Source of the DNA: Mycobacterium intermedium
GTDB lineage: Bacteria; Actinomycetota; Actinomycetes; Mycobacteriales; Mycobacteriaceae
DNA: 56,401 nucleotides
Direction of reading: 5' to 3'
NCBI RefSeq assembly: GCF_002086275.1
Contig: NZ_MVHT01000037.1
Location: 1-56,401, forward strand
Shown piece after piece: positions 36,113 to 46,200 of the stretch (position 1 is its first letter; every line of letters begins with the position of its first letter). The notes under the pieces are model-generated. The model saw only the letters and a list, made by a program, of their open reading frames with translations. It did no database searches and had not been told where the DNA came from. The position numbers were made by a program, and so were the translations under genes.

Positions 36113-38606
36113 CGAAGGACGGCATCACCAGTCGCCCCAGGAGGGCGCCGGCGGTGAAGAGGGCACGCGTCCGGCCCCCGGGGTCCGTCGTCATGTTCCT
36201 CCCGACGACAGACACACCACGATCCTCCCGGCGGTCCCCGAAGACGCAGGGCCGGAGCCTGACGAGATCGACGAGGTCAAGGCCGCGCTTAACAAGCCGT
36301 CGGAATTGTCGCCGGAGCCCGACGAGATCGACCAGGTCAAGGCCGCGCTGGACGCGCCGTCCGGCCGACGTCGGCGACCGGACGCCCCAGCCGGGCGGCC
36401 GCCATCGGGGCCCACGCCCCGGCGGCCCGATGGCCCGACGGCCCGTACGAAGCCGACCTGGTCGCAACAGATCAACTGGCGCTGGGTGCGACGCTCGGCG
36501 TACATCATTGCGGCCGTGGCGATCTTGTTGCCCATCGTCACCTTCGGGATGGCTTACCTGATCGTCGACGTTCCCCGGCCCGGTGACATCCGCACCAACC
36601 AGGTTTCCACCATTCTGGCCAGCGACGGCTCAGAGATCGCCAGAATCGTTCCACCCGAAGGCAATCGCGTGGACGTCAACCTCAGCCAGGTACCGGCCCA
36701 CGTCCGCCAGGCGGTGATCGCGGCCGAGGACCGCGGCTTCTACACCAACCCGGGCTTCTCGTTCAGCGGCTTCGCCCGGGCGGCGAAGAACAACCTGCTC
36801 GGCGGCGATCTACAGGGCGGGTCGACGATCACCCAGCAATACGTCAAGAACGCCTTGGTTGGCTCCGCACAGCACGGTTTGCGCGGCGTGGTGCGCAAGG
36901 CCAAAGAGCTCGTGATCGCGACCAAGATGGCAGGAGAGTGGTCCAAAGACGATGTGCTGCAGGCCTACCTGAACATCATCTACTTCGGCCGCGGCGCCTA
37001 CGGAATCTCGGCGGCGTCCAAGGCCTATTTCGACAAGCCGGTCGAGCAGCTCACCGTCTCCGAAGGTGCGCTGTTGGCCGCGCTGATCCGGCGGCCCTCC
37101 ACCCTGGACCCGGCGGTCGACCCAGAGGGTGCGCTCGCCCGCTGGAATTGGGTGCTCGACGGCATGGTCGAGACCAAGGCGCTGTCCGAGAAAGACCGTG
37201 CAGCGCAGGTGTTTCCCCGAACGGTCCCGCCGGAACTCGCCCGCGCGCAGAACCAGACCAGCGGACCTAACGGTCTGATCGAACGGCAGGTGACCAAGGA
37301 ACTGCTCGAACTGTTCAACATTGACGAGCAGACCCTGAATACGCAGGGGTTGCAGGTCACCACCACGATCGATCCGCAGGCCCAGCAAGCCGCTGAGAAA
37401 GCGGTCGCCAAGTACCTCGACGGCCAAGACCCCGACATGCGCGCGGCGGTGGTTTCCATCGACCCGCACAACGGCGGTGTGCGCGCGTACTACGGCGGAT
37501 CCAACGCCCAGGGCTTCGATTTCGCCCAAGCTGGCCTGCAAACCGGGTCGTCATTCAAAGTGTTCGCCCTGGTGGCCGCCCTCGAGCAGGGGATCGGTTT
37601 GGGCTACCAGATAGACAGCTCGCCACTGACGGTCGACGGCATCAAGATCACCAACGTCGAGGGCGAGGGCTGCGGCACCTGCAATCTCGCCCAGGCGCTC
37701 AAGATGTCGCTGAACACGTCGTATTACCGGCTCATGCTCAAGCTCAAGGGCGGGCCGCAGGCCGTCGCCGATGCCGCGCACCGAGCCGGTGTCGCGGAGA
37801 GCTTCCCCGGTGTTGCGCACACGCTCTCCGAAGACGGCCAGGGCGGACCGCCGAACAACGGGATCGTGTTGGGCCAGTACCAGACCCGCGTGATCGATAT
37901 GGCGAGCGCGTACGCCACACTGGCAGCCTCCGGCATCTACCACCAACCGCACTTCGTGCAGAAGGTGGTCAACTCCGAAGGTCAGGTCCTGTTCGATGCC
38001 GCCACCCGGGACGACTCCGGTGAGCAACGCATCCCCAAGGCGGTCGCCGACAACGTGACCGCCGCTATGGTGCCGATTCCGAGCTACTCACGAGGCCACA
38101 ACCTCGCGGGCGGACGCCCAGCGGCGGCCAAGACCGGCACCACGCAGTTGGGTGATACCAGCGACAACAAGGACGCCTGGATGGTCGGGTACACGCCATC
38201 GTTGGCGACGGCCGTGTGGGTGGGGACGGTCAAGGGTGACAAACCGTTGGAAACAGCTTCGGGCGCAGCGGTTTACGGGTCTGGTCTGCCGTCGGACATC
38301 TGGAAGGCGACCATGGACGGCGCCCTGAAGGGTACTGACAACGAGAGCTTCCCCAAGCCCACCGAGATCGGCGGGTACGCGGGCGTGCCGGTCGCACCGC
38401 CACCGCCACCGCCACCGCCGCCGTCGGAAACCGTCATTCAGCCCACGGTTGAAGTGGCGCCGGGAATCACCATTCCCGTCGGGCCGCCCACCACCATCAC
38501 CGTCGGGCCGTCGCCGCCGGCACCGCCGCCAACAGAACCACAGACGGTGCCGCCGACGGTGCCGCCGGGCGGGCCGGCGCCCTTCGAGCCTCCACCGCCG
38601 CCGTGA
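36105..38606 (+). CDS. ponA1: Bifunctional penicillin-binding protein PonA1 (class A PBP)
   Basis: 833 aa. Cytoplasmic N-terminus of about 130 residues, one membrane anchor (about 132-157), then a GT51 transglycosylase domain with catalytic Glu208 in AAEDRGFY and GGSTITQQYVKN, and a transpeptidase domain with SSFK (Ser482), SLN, and KTGT (676-679). A long Pro-rich C-terminal tail follows. It polymerises and cross-links peptidoglycan at the growing pole. The cytoplasmic tail holds a duplicated EPDEID(E/Q)VKAAL unit at residues 51 and 71. An old annotation of the M. tuberculosis gene starts inside the membrane helix (678 aa); the long start is better supported here. Confidence 0.96.
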   Translation: MNSEGRHHQSPQEGAGGEEGTRPAPGVRRHVPPDDRHTTILPAVPEDAGPEPDEIDEVKAALNKPSELSPEPDEIDQVKAALDAPSGRRRRPDAPAGRPPSGPTPRRPDGPTARTKPTWSQQINWRWVRRSAYIIAAVAILLPIVTFGMAYLIVDVPRPGDIRTNQVSTILASDGSEIARIVPPEGNRVDVNLSQVPAHVRQAVIAAEDRGFYTNPGFSFSGFARAAKNNLLGGDLQGGSTITQQYVKNALVGSAQHGLRGVVRKAKELVIATKMAGEWSKDDVLQAYLNIIYFGRGAYGISAASKAYFDKPVEQLTVSEGALLAALIRRPSTLDPAVDPEGALARWNWVLDGMVETKALSEKDRAAQVFPRTVPPELARAQNQTSGPNGLIERQVTKELLELFNIDEQTLNTQGLQVTTTIDPQAQQAAEKAVAKYLDGQDPDMRAAVVSIDPHNGGVRAYYGGSNAQGFDFAQAGLQTGSSFKVFALVAALEQGIGLGYQIDSSPLTVDGIKITNVEGEGCGTCNLAQALKMSLNTSYYRLMLKLKGGPQAVADAAHRAGVAESFPGVAHTLSEDGQGGPPNNGIVLGQYQTRVIDMASAYATLAASGIYHQPHFVQKVVNSEGQVLFDAATRDDSGEQRIPKAVADNVTAAMVPIPSYSRGHNLAGGRPAAAKTGTTQLGDTSDNKDAWMVGYTPSLATAVWVGTVKGDKPLETASGAAVYGSGLPSDIWKATMDGALKGTDNESFPKPTEIGGYAGVPVAPPPPPPPPPSETVIQPTVEVAPGITIPVGPPTTITVGPSPPAPPPTEPQTVPPTVPPGGPAPFEPPPPP

Positions 38607-40243
38607 CCGGCGTCCCCAAACAACGCTCCGTCATCTCGCCCCAACCGTTAGCCGCTGACCTGCGCAGCGCTGACAACCGTGACTGCCCCAGTCGGACCGA
38701 CTTTCTCGGTGCGGCGTTGGCCGACGTCATCGGGGGGCCGGTGGGCCGGCACGCCCTGATTGGGCGAGCGCGGGTGATGACACCGCTACGGGTGATGTTT
38801 CTCATCGCATTGGTGTTCCTGGCGCTTGGCTGGTCGACGAAGGCGCCCTGCTTGCAGAGCTCCGACACCGGCCCGGCCGAACATCGGGTGGCCAATTGGG
38901 CAAACCAGCGCGCCTATTACCAGTTGTGCTACTCCGACACGGTCCCGCTCTACGGCGCCGAACTGCTGAACAGGGGGGAGCTGCCGTACAAGTCGAGCTG
39001 GGTCGAGAAGGACAGCACCGGCACCCCGCAGGTCCGCTACGACGGCCAAATAGCGGTGCGCTACATGGAGTATCCGGTGCTGACCGGGATGTACCAGTAC
39101 GTTTCGATGGCCCTGGCGAAGACCTACAGCGCGTTGACCAAGATCATCTCGATCCCGGTGGTGGCCGAGGTGGTGATGTTCTTCAATTTCGCCGCACTGG
39201 GATTGGCCCTGGCCTGGCTGGCCACCATCGCGGCGACCGCGCGCCTGGCCGGTCGCCGGATTTGGGATGCGGCGCTGGTCGCCGCGTCACCGCTGGTGAT
39301 CTTTCAGATCTTCACCAACTTCGACGCGCTGGCAACGGCTTTGGCGATGGGTGGGTTGCTGGCGTGGGCGCGGCGCAGGCCGGTGCTTGCGGGTGTGCTG
39401 ATCGGGCTGGGCGTCGCGGCCAAGCTCTACCCGCTGTTATTCCTGGGTCCGCTGCTGGTACTGGCCATTCGCAGTGGGCGCTACGCTGCGGTCGCGCGAA
39501 CCGCCGCGGCGACGGTAGGGACGTGGCTGCTGGTGAATCTGCCGGTGATGGTGCTCTTTCCGCGCGGCTGGTCAGAGTTCTTCCGGCTCAATGCCCGCCG
39601 CGGCGACGACATGGATTCGCTGTTCAATGTCGTGAAGTCCTACACCGGCTGGCGCGGCTTCGATCCGTCGCTAGGTTTCTGGGAGCCGCCGACGGTGCTC
39701 AACACCGTCGTTGCGGTGTTGTTCCTGACGTCTTGCGCGGCAATCACTTACGTCGCGTTGACGGCTCCGCAGCGGCCACGGCTGGCGCAGCTGACGTTTC
39801 TGGTGGTCGCAGCGTTCCTGCTGACCAACAAGGTGTGGAGCCCCCAGTTCTCGCTGTGGTTGGTGCCCCTGGCGGTGCTCGCGCTGCCGCATCGGCGAAT
39901 CTTGCTGGCGTGGATGACGATTGACGCCTTGGTATGGGTGCCGCGGATGTACTACCTGTATGGCAACCAGAGTCGGTCGCTGCCTGAGCAGTGGTTCACC
40001 ACCACGGTGCTGCTGCGTGACCTCGCGGTGATGGCGCTCTGTGCGTTGGTCGTTCGACAGATCTACCGGCCCGACGAGGATCTCGTGCGCTGGATGGGCC
40101 GCATCGACGACCCGAGCGGGGGCGTCTTCGACCGCGCGCCCGACGCCCCGCCCGATTGGCTACCGACGTGGCTGCGTCCGGGCCCCGGGCGACGTGCGGT
40201 CGCGGTCGCCAAGGAGCCAGAGCTGGTCGCCAAGGAGGCATGA
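38603..40243 (+). CDS. Polytopic DUF2029/GT87-type glycosyltransferase-like membrane protein (Rv0051-like)
   Basis: 546 aa; Rv0051 is 560. Roughly ten hydrophobic segments with an Asp/Glu-bearing first loop and motifs such as YMEYPVLTGMYQY, FTNFDALATALAMGG, GVAAKLYPLLFLGPLL and NKVWSPQFSLWLVPL, the pattern of polyprenyl-phosphate-mannose-using GT-C transferases. The GTG start overlaps the ponA1 stop (GTGA), so it is coupled to ponA1. Likely adds mannose or arabinose to an envelope glycolipid or protein; donor and acceptor are not known. Confidence 0.88.
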   Translation: MTGVPKQRSVISPQPLAADLRSADNRDCPSRTDFLGAALADVIGGPVGRHALIGRARVMTPLRVMFLIALVFLALGWSTKAPCLQSSDTGPAEHRVANWANQRAYYQLCYSDTVPLYGAELLNRGELPYKSSWVEKDSTGTPQVRYDGQIAVRYMEYPVLTGMYQYVSMALAKTYSALTKIISIPVVAEVVMFFNFAALGLALAWLATIAATARLAGRRIWDAALVAASPLVIFQIFTNFDALATALAMGGLLAWARRRPVLAGVLIGLGVAAKLYPLLFLGPLLVLAIRSGRYAAVARTAAATVGTWLLVNLPVMVLFPRGWSEFFRLNARRGDDMDSLFNVVKSYTGWRGFDPSLGFWEPPTVLNTVVAVLFLTSCAAITYVALTAPQRPRLAQLTFLVVAAFLLTNKVWSPQFSLWLVPLAVLALPHRRILLAWMTIDALVWVPRMYYLYGNQSRSLPEQWFTTTVLLRDLAVMALCALVVRQIYRPDEDLVRWMGRIDDPSGGVFDRAPDAPPDWLPTWLRPGPGRRAVAVAKEPELVAKEA

Positions 40244-40881
40244 TGCAAGTCGCGATCCCGCTGTTTCCCCGGTTCACGGCGCTGGACGCGATAGGCCCAT
40301 ACGAAGTCCTGCAGCGCATTCCGTCGGTGGAAGTGGTGTTCGTCGGGCATCAGCGCGGGGAACTGCGCACCGAGAACGGCATGCTCGGCGTCACGTGCGA
40401 CGCGACCTTCGCCGAAGTTCCGGCACCGGAAGTGGTGGTGGTTCCCGGCGGCATCGGCACTCGGGTACTGCTCGACGACGAGGTCCTTCTCGGCTGGCTC
40501 CGGTCGGTGCACCCGAACACGAGGTTCACCACGTCGGTGTGCACCGGCGCGCTGCTGCTTGCCGCCGCCGGCCTGCTCGACGGACTAACCGCCACGACGC
40601 ACTGGGGCTCCGCGGACCGTCTCAACGAGTTGGGGGCGCGTTATGTGGCCCACCGTGTCGTCGAGCACCTGCCGCAGCGGATCATCACCGCCGCCGGGGT
40701 GTCCAGCGGCATCGACATGGCCTTGCGGCTCGTCGAGCTGTTGGTGGATCGCGAGTCGGCCCAGGCCGCGCAGCTGCTCATCGAGTACGACCCGCAGCCC
40801 CCGTTCGACTCGGGGGCACTCGAGAAGGCCGACGAGGCGACGAAGGCTCGGGTCGCGGAGTTTCTGCAGTCGCGCAAATAA
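40243..40881 (+). CDS. DJ-1/PfpI-superfamily protein (Rv0052-like)
   Basis: 212 aa from the ATG at 40243, whose first base is the last base of the preceding stop; Rv0052 is annotated at 187. Fold signs: QVAIPLFPRFTALDAIGPYEVL, VVVVPGGIGT, and the nucleophile-elbow Cys in FTTSVCTGALLLAAAGLLDG, followed by THWG. This is the GATase1-like/isonitrile-hydratase-type branch. The reaction here is not determined. Part of the ponA1 operon. Confidence 0.88.
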   Translation: MQVAIPLFPRFTALDAIGPYEVLQRIPSVEVVFVGHQRGELRTENGMLGVTCDATFAEVPAPEVVVVPGGIGTRVLLDDEVLLGWLRSVHPNTRFTTSVCTGALLLAAAGLLDGLTATTHWGSADRLNELGARYVAHRVVEHLPQRIITAAGVSSGIDMALRLVELLVDRESAQAAQLLIEYDPQPPFDSGALEKADEATKARVAEFLQSRK

Positions 40882-40911
40882 GCTGATTTCTGCACTGCAC
40901 GCACCATCCGG

Positions 40912-40917
40912 TAACCT
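40912..40917 (+). promoter_or_regulatory. Candidate -10 box of the rpsF-ssb-rpsR-rplI operon
   Basis: TAACCT (TANNNT pattern) lies about 82 nt upstream of the rpsF start, in the gap after the DJ-1 gene, leaving room for a structured leader of roughly 75 nt. A convincing -35 is not visible. Mycobacterial -35 boxes are often weak. Confidence 0.4.
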
Positions 40918-40932
40918 GGTGCGGTTGCCGAC

Positions 40933-40966
40933 GCAGGCGACCCTCCTGCCACGGAATCCGCCGTGG
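40933..40966 (+). promoter_or_regulatory. rpsF leader stem-loops, candidate S6:S18 autoregulatory element
   Basis: Two adjacent hairpins: GCAGG-(7 nt)-CCTGC (40933-40949) and CCACGG-AATCCG-CCGTGG (40949-40966), the second with CCG in its loop. In other bacteria the rpsF leader folds to expose a CCG that binds the S6:S18 complex for feedback control. Position and loop content fit, but the consensus fold cannot be verified by eye. They lie 15-30 nt before the GGAGGTGA site of rpsF. Confidence 0.4.
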
Positions 40967-40998
40967 CCGCTGAGACCAGAGGAGGTGATGAGGTTCCC

Positions 40999-41289
40999 AT
41001 GCGTCCATACGAAATCATGGTCATTCTCGACCCCACGCTTGACGAACGTACTGTCGCCCCGTCCCTGGAGACGTTCCTCAACGTCGTCCGGAAAGACGGT
41101 GGCACGGTCGAAAAGGTCGACATTTGGGGCAGGCGGCGGTTGGCGTACGAGATCGCCAAGCACGCCGAAGGCATTTATGTGGTCATCGACCTGAAGGCGG
41201 AGCCGGCGACGGTGTCCGAACTCGACCGCCAGCTGAGCCTGAACGAGTCGGTTTTGCGTACCAAGGTGATGCGGACGGATAAGCACTAG
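40999..41289 (+). CDS. rpsF: 30S ribosomal protein S6
   Basis: 96 aa, the same as M. tuberculosis S6. Starts [18 protein letters not shown] and contains [25 protein letters not shown] blocks ([10 protein letters not shown]), which pack against S18 in the small subunit platform. GGAGGTGA lies upstream of the ATG. First gene of the conserved rpsF-ssb-rpsR-rplI operon. Confidence 0.98.
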   Translation: MRPYEIMVILDPTLDERTVAPSLETFLNVVRKDGGTVEKVDIWGRRRLAYEIAKHAEGIYVVIDLKAEPATVSELDRQLSLNESVLRTKVMRTDKH

Positions 41290-41373
41290 CGGTCGGCTGG
41301 CTGTCAGCACGGCTGCGTACAGTCGTCATGACTATCCCAACAGGCGAGGTCAGGCCGAACAAGGAGGGCATTT

Positions 41374-41883
41374 ATGGCTGGTGACACGACCATCACCGTC
41401 GTCGGAAACCTGACCGCTGATCCCGAATTGCGGTTCACGCCGTCGGGTGCCGCCGTCGCCAACTTCACCGTGGCCTCCACGCCCCGGATCTACGACCGCC
41501 AGAGCGGTGAGTGGAAGGACGGCGAGGCGCTCTTCCTGCGCTGCAACATCTGGCGCGAGGCGGCCGAGAATGTGGCCGAAAGCCTGACCAGGGGAGCGCG
41601 GGTGATTGTCACCGGCCGGCTCAAGCAGCGTTCCTTCGAGACCCGTGAAGGCGAAAAGCGCACCGTCGTCGAGGTCGAGGTCGACGAGATCGGACCCTCG
41701 CTGCGGTACGCCACCGCCAAGGTCAATAAGGCCAGCCGCAGCGGCGGCGGGGGCGGCTACGGAGGAGGCGGCGGTTCGCGCCCGGCACCGGCGCAGCCAA
41801 GCGGCGGATCGGGTGAGGACCCCTGGGGCAGCGCCCCGGCGTCGGGCTCCTTCGGCGGCGCCGACGACGAACCGCCCTTCTGA
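41374..41883 (+). CDS. ssb: Single-stranded DNA-binding protein
   Basis: 169 aa. N-terminal OB-fold (about 1-115: [54 protein letters not shown]), then a Gly/Pro/Ser-rich linker with many Gly and Tyr, and the acidic C-terminal tip DDEPPF that recruits replication and repair partners. ATG preceded by AAGGAGG. Sits between the S6 and S18 genes as in most bacteria. Confidence 0.98.
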   Translation: MAGDTTITVVGNLTADPELRFTPSGAAVANFTVASTPRIYDRQSGEWKDGEALFLRCNIWREAAENVAESLTRGARVIVTGRLKQRSFETREGEKRTVVEVEVDEIGPSLRYATAKVNKASRSGGGGGYGGGGGSRPAPAQPSGGSGEDPWGSAPASGSFGGADDEPPF

Positions 41884-41928
41884 CCCAACAGAACTTCAGA
41901 CCAGTAAAGAACGGAAAGAAAGACACAC

Positions 41929-42183
41929 ATGGCCAAGTCCAGCAAGCGGCGCCCGGCTCCGGAGAAGCCGGTCAAGGCGCGTAAATGCGTCTTCTGCGCG
42001 AAGAAGGACCAAGCGATCGACTACAAGGACACCGCGTTGCTGCGGACCTACATCAGCGAGCGCGGCAAGATCCGGGCGCGCCGGGTCACCGGCAACTGCG
42101 TGCAGCATCAGCGCGACATCGCCATCGCGGTGAAGAATGCCCGCGAGGTCGCGCTCCTGCCGTTCACCTCTGCGACGCGGTAA
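41929..42183 (+). CDS. rpsR: 30S ribosomal protein S18 (zinc-binding, Cys-containing form)
   Basis: 84 aa, same length as M. tuberculosis RpsR1. It carries CVFCAKK and a later NCVQHQRDI, the Cys-rich (C+) type of S18, in contrast to the Cys-free paralogue that mycobacteria make under zinc limitation. It binds S6 in the small-subunit platform. Preceded by an AACGGAAAGAAAG site. Confidence 0.97.
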   Translation: MAKSSKRRPAPEKPVKARKCVFCAKKDQAIDYKDTALLRTYISERGKIRARRVTGNCVQHQRDIAIAVKNAREVALLPFTSATR

Positions 42184-42215
42184 TTGCCGGGCCGCCCAAC
42201 GAAAGTACGTAAACG

Positions 42216-42674
42216 ATGAAGCTGATTTTGACGTCCGACGTCGACCACCTGGGTTCGGTCGGCGACACGGTTGAGGTCAAGGACGGGTACGGCCGTAACT
42301 TCCTGTTGCCGCGCGGGCTGGCGATCGTGGCCTCGCGTGGTGCCCAGAAGCAGGCCGACGCCATCCGCCGGGCCCGCGAAACCAAGGCCGTGCGCGACCG
42401 CGAGCACGCCAACGAAATCAAGACGGCGCTCGAGGCCCTCGGGCCCGTGCAGTTGCCGGTGAAGACCGCGGGAGACTCCGGCAAGCTGTTCGGCTCGGTC
42501 ACCGCCGCCGACGTCGTCGGCGCCATCAAGAAGGCCGGCGGGCCCAACCTCGACAAGCGGATCCTGCGGCTGCCCAAGGCGCACATCAAGACCATCGGCA
42601 CCCATACCGTGGTCGCACAGCTGCACTCCGAAATCGACGTCGAGGTTTCTGTCGACGTCGTCGCCGAGAGCTAA
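42216..42674 (+). CDS. rplI: 50S ribosomal protein L9
   Basis: 152 aa, the same as M. tuberculosis L9. N-terminal RNA-binding domain with the L9 signature [21 protein letters not shown], a long connecting helix (about 40-75), and a C-terminal domain with [14 protein letters not shown]. Last gene of the operon; a strong terminator follows 19 bp downstream. Confidence 0.98.
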   Translation: MKLILTSDVDHLGSVGDTVEVKDGYGRNFLLPRGLAIVASRGAQKQADAIRRARETKAVRDREHANEIKTALEALGPVQLPVKTAGDSGKLFGSVTAADVVGAIKKAGGPNLDKRILRLPKAHIKTIGTHTVVAQLHSEIDVEVSVDVVAES

Positions 42675-42692
42675 CTCCGCACCTACCCCAAC

Positions 42693-42728
42693 ACCCGGTG
42701 GCTGCCCAAGGGGCGCCACCGGGTTTTT
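42693..42728 (+). terminator. Rho-independent-type terminator after rplI
   Basis: Perfect 10-bp stem ACCCGGTGGC (42693-42702) / GCCACCGGGT (42715-42724) with a 12-nt loop, then TTTTGGG. It ends the ribosomal-protein operon on the plus strand. M. tuberculosis has Rv0057 between rplI and dnaB; no such gene is seen here. Confidence 0.8.
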
Positions 42729-42907
42729 GGGCTGCCGCCAGACCGGCCTGAGACCGGCTGCGACCGCGGCCAGCGAACCTCTTGCTGGCGAACTATTTTG
42801 AGCGCTCTTTCTCGCACCGCCCTTTACCGATGCGTAACGCAAGCAAAATATGGTCGAAAACCAACACGCCCGACTTCGTAACCTGCGGCGACACGCCGAG
42901 GAGATTC

Positions 42908-42992
42908 TTGTCCACACCAAACCCCTGGCGTTATATGGCGACTAGCAGGGGTGATGTCGCAACGATGCGCACTAATCCACAGGTTCTCCACA
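42908..42992. promoter_or_regulatory. Cluster of DnaA-box-like sites upstream of dnaB
   Basis: TTGTCCACA at 42908-42916 is a perfect match to the mycobacterial DnaA-box consensus TT(G/C)TCCACA. TTCTCCACA at 42984-42992 also matches, and TAATCCACA at 42973-42981 differs at one base from TTATCCACA. All point the same way in a 400-bp, relatively AT-rich gap (42729-43163) that has no credible gene; one 123-codon frame there lacks protein character. They could make dnaB expression respond to DnaA. Confidence 0.55.
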
Positions 42993-43163
42993 CCCGCCTC
43001 AACACAGCTGTCGATGGATATGCACACACGATGCACAGCTTCATGAACAACACCCCCTTGGAGTACTCGCCAGCAACGTTTAACGTTCTCGCGGCGCAAG
43101 TGGCGCGCGTCTGGACGGTGGGGGGGTTGTCGGATCCGTGGCTTATGCTCTGAATAGCGATCA

Positions 43164-43179
43164 TCGAACGTATGTTCGT
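43164..43179. promoter_or_regulatory. LexA-type SOS box upstream of dnaB
   Basis: TCGAAC-GTAT-GTTCGT matches the mycobacterial LexA operator (TCGAAC-N4-GTTCGA) with one terminal mismatch. It lies 40 bp before the dnaB start, and a candidate -10 (TATGCT, 43144-43149) lies just upstream of it, so LexA bound here could block dnaB transcription until DNA damage. Confidence 0.7.
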
Positions 43180-43219
43180 AAGCTGACAGCAGGGCTCTTA
43201 GCAGAGGAGGTGGCAACCG

Positions 43220-46200
43220 ATGGCGGTCGTTGACGATCTTTCTCACCCCGGCATGGACGAGCCGCCGCCTAGTGAGGAATTCGGCCGTCAACCCCCGCAG
43301 GACATTGCCGCGGAGCAGTCAGTGCTCGGCGGGATGTTGCTGAGCAAAGACGCCATCGCCGACGTCCTGGAGCGGTTGCGGCCCGGCGACTTCTACCGCC
43401 CGGCGCACCAGAGCGTCTACGACGCGATCCTGGACCTGTACGGCCGCGGGGAGCCGGCCGACGCGGTCACGGTGGCTGCCGAGCTGGATCGGCGTGGCAT
43501 GCTGCGCCGCATCGGCGGAGCGCCCTATTTGCACACCCTGATTTCAACAGTGCCGACCGCGGCCAACGCGGGCTACTATGCGGGCATCGTCGCCGAGAAG
43601 GCGCTGCTGCGGCGGCTGGTGGAAGCCGGCACGCGGGTAGTGCAGTACGGGTATGCGGGCGCCGAGGGCGCGGACGTGGCCGAAGTGGTCGACCGGGCGC
43701 AGGCCGAGATCTACGATGTGGCGGACCGTCGGCTGTCCGAAGACTTTGTGCCGCTTGAAGATCTGCTGCAGCCGACGATGGACGAGATCGACGCCATCGC
43801 GTCCAACGGCGGCATCGCACGCGGCGTGCCGACCGGCTTCACCGAGCTTGACGAGCTGACCAATGGACTGCACCCCGGGCAGATGATCATCGTCGCCGCC
43901 CGCCCCGGCGTCGGGAAGGCGTTGGCGCTGGACACACCGCTACCGACACCGACCGGCTGGACGACCATGGGTGACGTCGCAGTGGGTGACGAGTTGCTGG
44001 ACGCCGCCGGCCGGTCAACGCGAGTGGTGGCCGCGACCGAGGTCATGCTGGGCCACCCGTGCTACGAAATCGAATTCTCCGACGGCACAACGATCATCGC
44101 TGACGCCGAGCACCAATGGCCCACGCGCTATGGAATTCGCACCTCCGCCCGGTTGCGTGGCGGCCTGGACGCCATCGCGCCGGCTGGCTCGCACGAGAGC
44201 CACGGACGGACCGCCGTCATGACCCCGGTGCTGCAGATCGAGTCGGTGCGGCGAGTGCCGAGTGTCGCCGTGCGCTGCGTGCAGGTGGACAACCCGGAGC
44301 GGCTGTATCTCGCCGGCAGGGGAATGGTGCCGACCCACAACTCCACTCTCGGACTGGACTTCCTGCGCTCTTGCTCGATCAAGCACCGGATGGCCAGCGT
44401 CATCTTCTCACTGGAAATGAGCAAGTCCGAGATCGTGATGCGGCTGTTGTCGGCCGAAGCGAAAATCAAGCTGGCCGATATGCGTTCGGGCCGGATGACC
44501 GACGACGACTGGACTCGGCTCGCACGTCGCATGAGCGAAATCAGCGAGGCGCCACTGTATATCGACGACTCGCCGAATCTGACCATGATGGAGATTCGGG
44601 CCAAGGCGCGCCGGCTTCGCCAGAAGTCCAACTTGAAGCTTGTCGTCGTCGACTACCTGCAGCTGATGACCTCGGGCAAGAAGCACGAGTCGCGGCAGGT
44701 GGAGGTTTCCGAATTCTCGCGGCACCTCAAGTTGCTGGCAAAGGAACTTGAGGTTCCGGTGGTGGCGATCAGTCAGCTGAACCGCGGGCCGGAGCAGCGG
44801 ACTGATAAGAAACCGATGTTGTCGGATCTTCGCGAATCGGGATGTCTGACCGCCGCGACGCGAATCCTGCGCGCGGACAACGGCGCCGAAGTCACCTTTG
44901 GTGAACTCATGCGGACCGGGGAACGACCGCTGGTGTGGTCCCTGGACGAGAAGCTGCGGATGGTCGCACGACCGATGACCAACGTGTTCCCCAGCGGGCG
45001 CAAGGAGGTATTCCGGGTGCGCCTGGCCTCGGGCCGTGAGGTCGAAGCCACCGGGAACCACCCGTTCATGAAGCTTGAGGGTTGGACCCCGTTGGAGGAG
45101 TTGAAGATCGGGGACCGCGTCGCGGCACCGCGTCGGGTACCCGAGCCTGTGGTCACGCAGGAGATGCACGAGTCCGAGCTCATACTGTTGGCCCACATGA
45201 TCGGCGCCGGGTCATGCGTGAAGCGCCAACCGATTCGGTACGCATCGGTGGACGAGGCCAACCTGCTGGCCGTGACCGCTGCCGCGGCGCACTTCGGTGT
45301 TACCGCGATTCGCGACGAGTACGCGGCGGCGCGCGTGACCACGCTGCGGTTGCCGGCGCCGTACCGGTTAACCCACGGCAAGCGGAACCCGATCGCCGAG
45401 TGGCTCGACGGGCTGGGGCTCTTTGGAAAGCGCAGTTACGAAAAGTTCGTTCCGGAAGCGGTTTTCCGCGCTCCCAATGTCCAGGTGGCGCTGTTCCTGA
45501 GGCACCTCTGGGCTACCGATGGTTCGGTGCGCTGGGACGCGAAGGCCGGCCAAGGACGGATCTACTACGGGTCGACCAGTCGACAGCTGATCGACGACGT
45601 GGCGCATCTGCTGCTTCGCATGGGCGTCTACGCGCGGATCAAGCCGGCACGAAAACTCGGTTATCGCGACGCATGGCATCTGTACATCTACGGTGCGGAG
45701 AATCAAGCGAGATTCCTTCGACACGTTGGCGTGCATGGTGTCAAAGCGGTAGCGGCACAAGAGGTTTTGTCTCACCTGGAGAAGATGGTTCGCAACCCGA
45801 ACCTCGACACCGTGCCGCAAGAAATATGGGATCAAATCCGCAAAGCACTGTCCGACAAGCAGATGACCCACCGGCAGTTTGCTGCCGCCATGAGCAGTCA
45901 GTTCTGCGGATCGACCATGTGGAAGCACGCGCCCAGTCGATCCAGGTTGCACCGCGCGGCCTCGGTCCTCGCAGATCGCGACATTCACGCATTGGCAACC
46001 AGCGATGTCTACTGGGACACGATCGTCGAGATCACCAGTATCGGCGAACACGACGTTTACGACGGGACCGTCGACGGTACCCACAACTTCGTCGCAAACT
46101 TAGTTAGTCTGCACAACTCGCTGGAGCAAGATGCGGATATGGTCATTCTTCTGAATAGGCCGGACGCATTTGATCGCGACGATCCGCGTGGAGGAGAAGC

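Noticed and set aside
42782..43153. 123-codon plus-strand frame between rplI and dnaB
   Set aside because: Composition is not protein-like, no ribosome binding site, and it runs through the DnaA-box cluster; best read as regulatory spacer.
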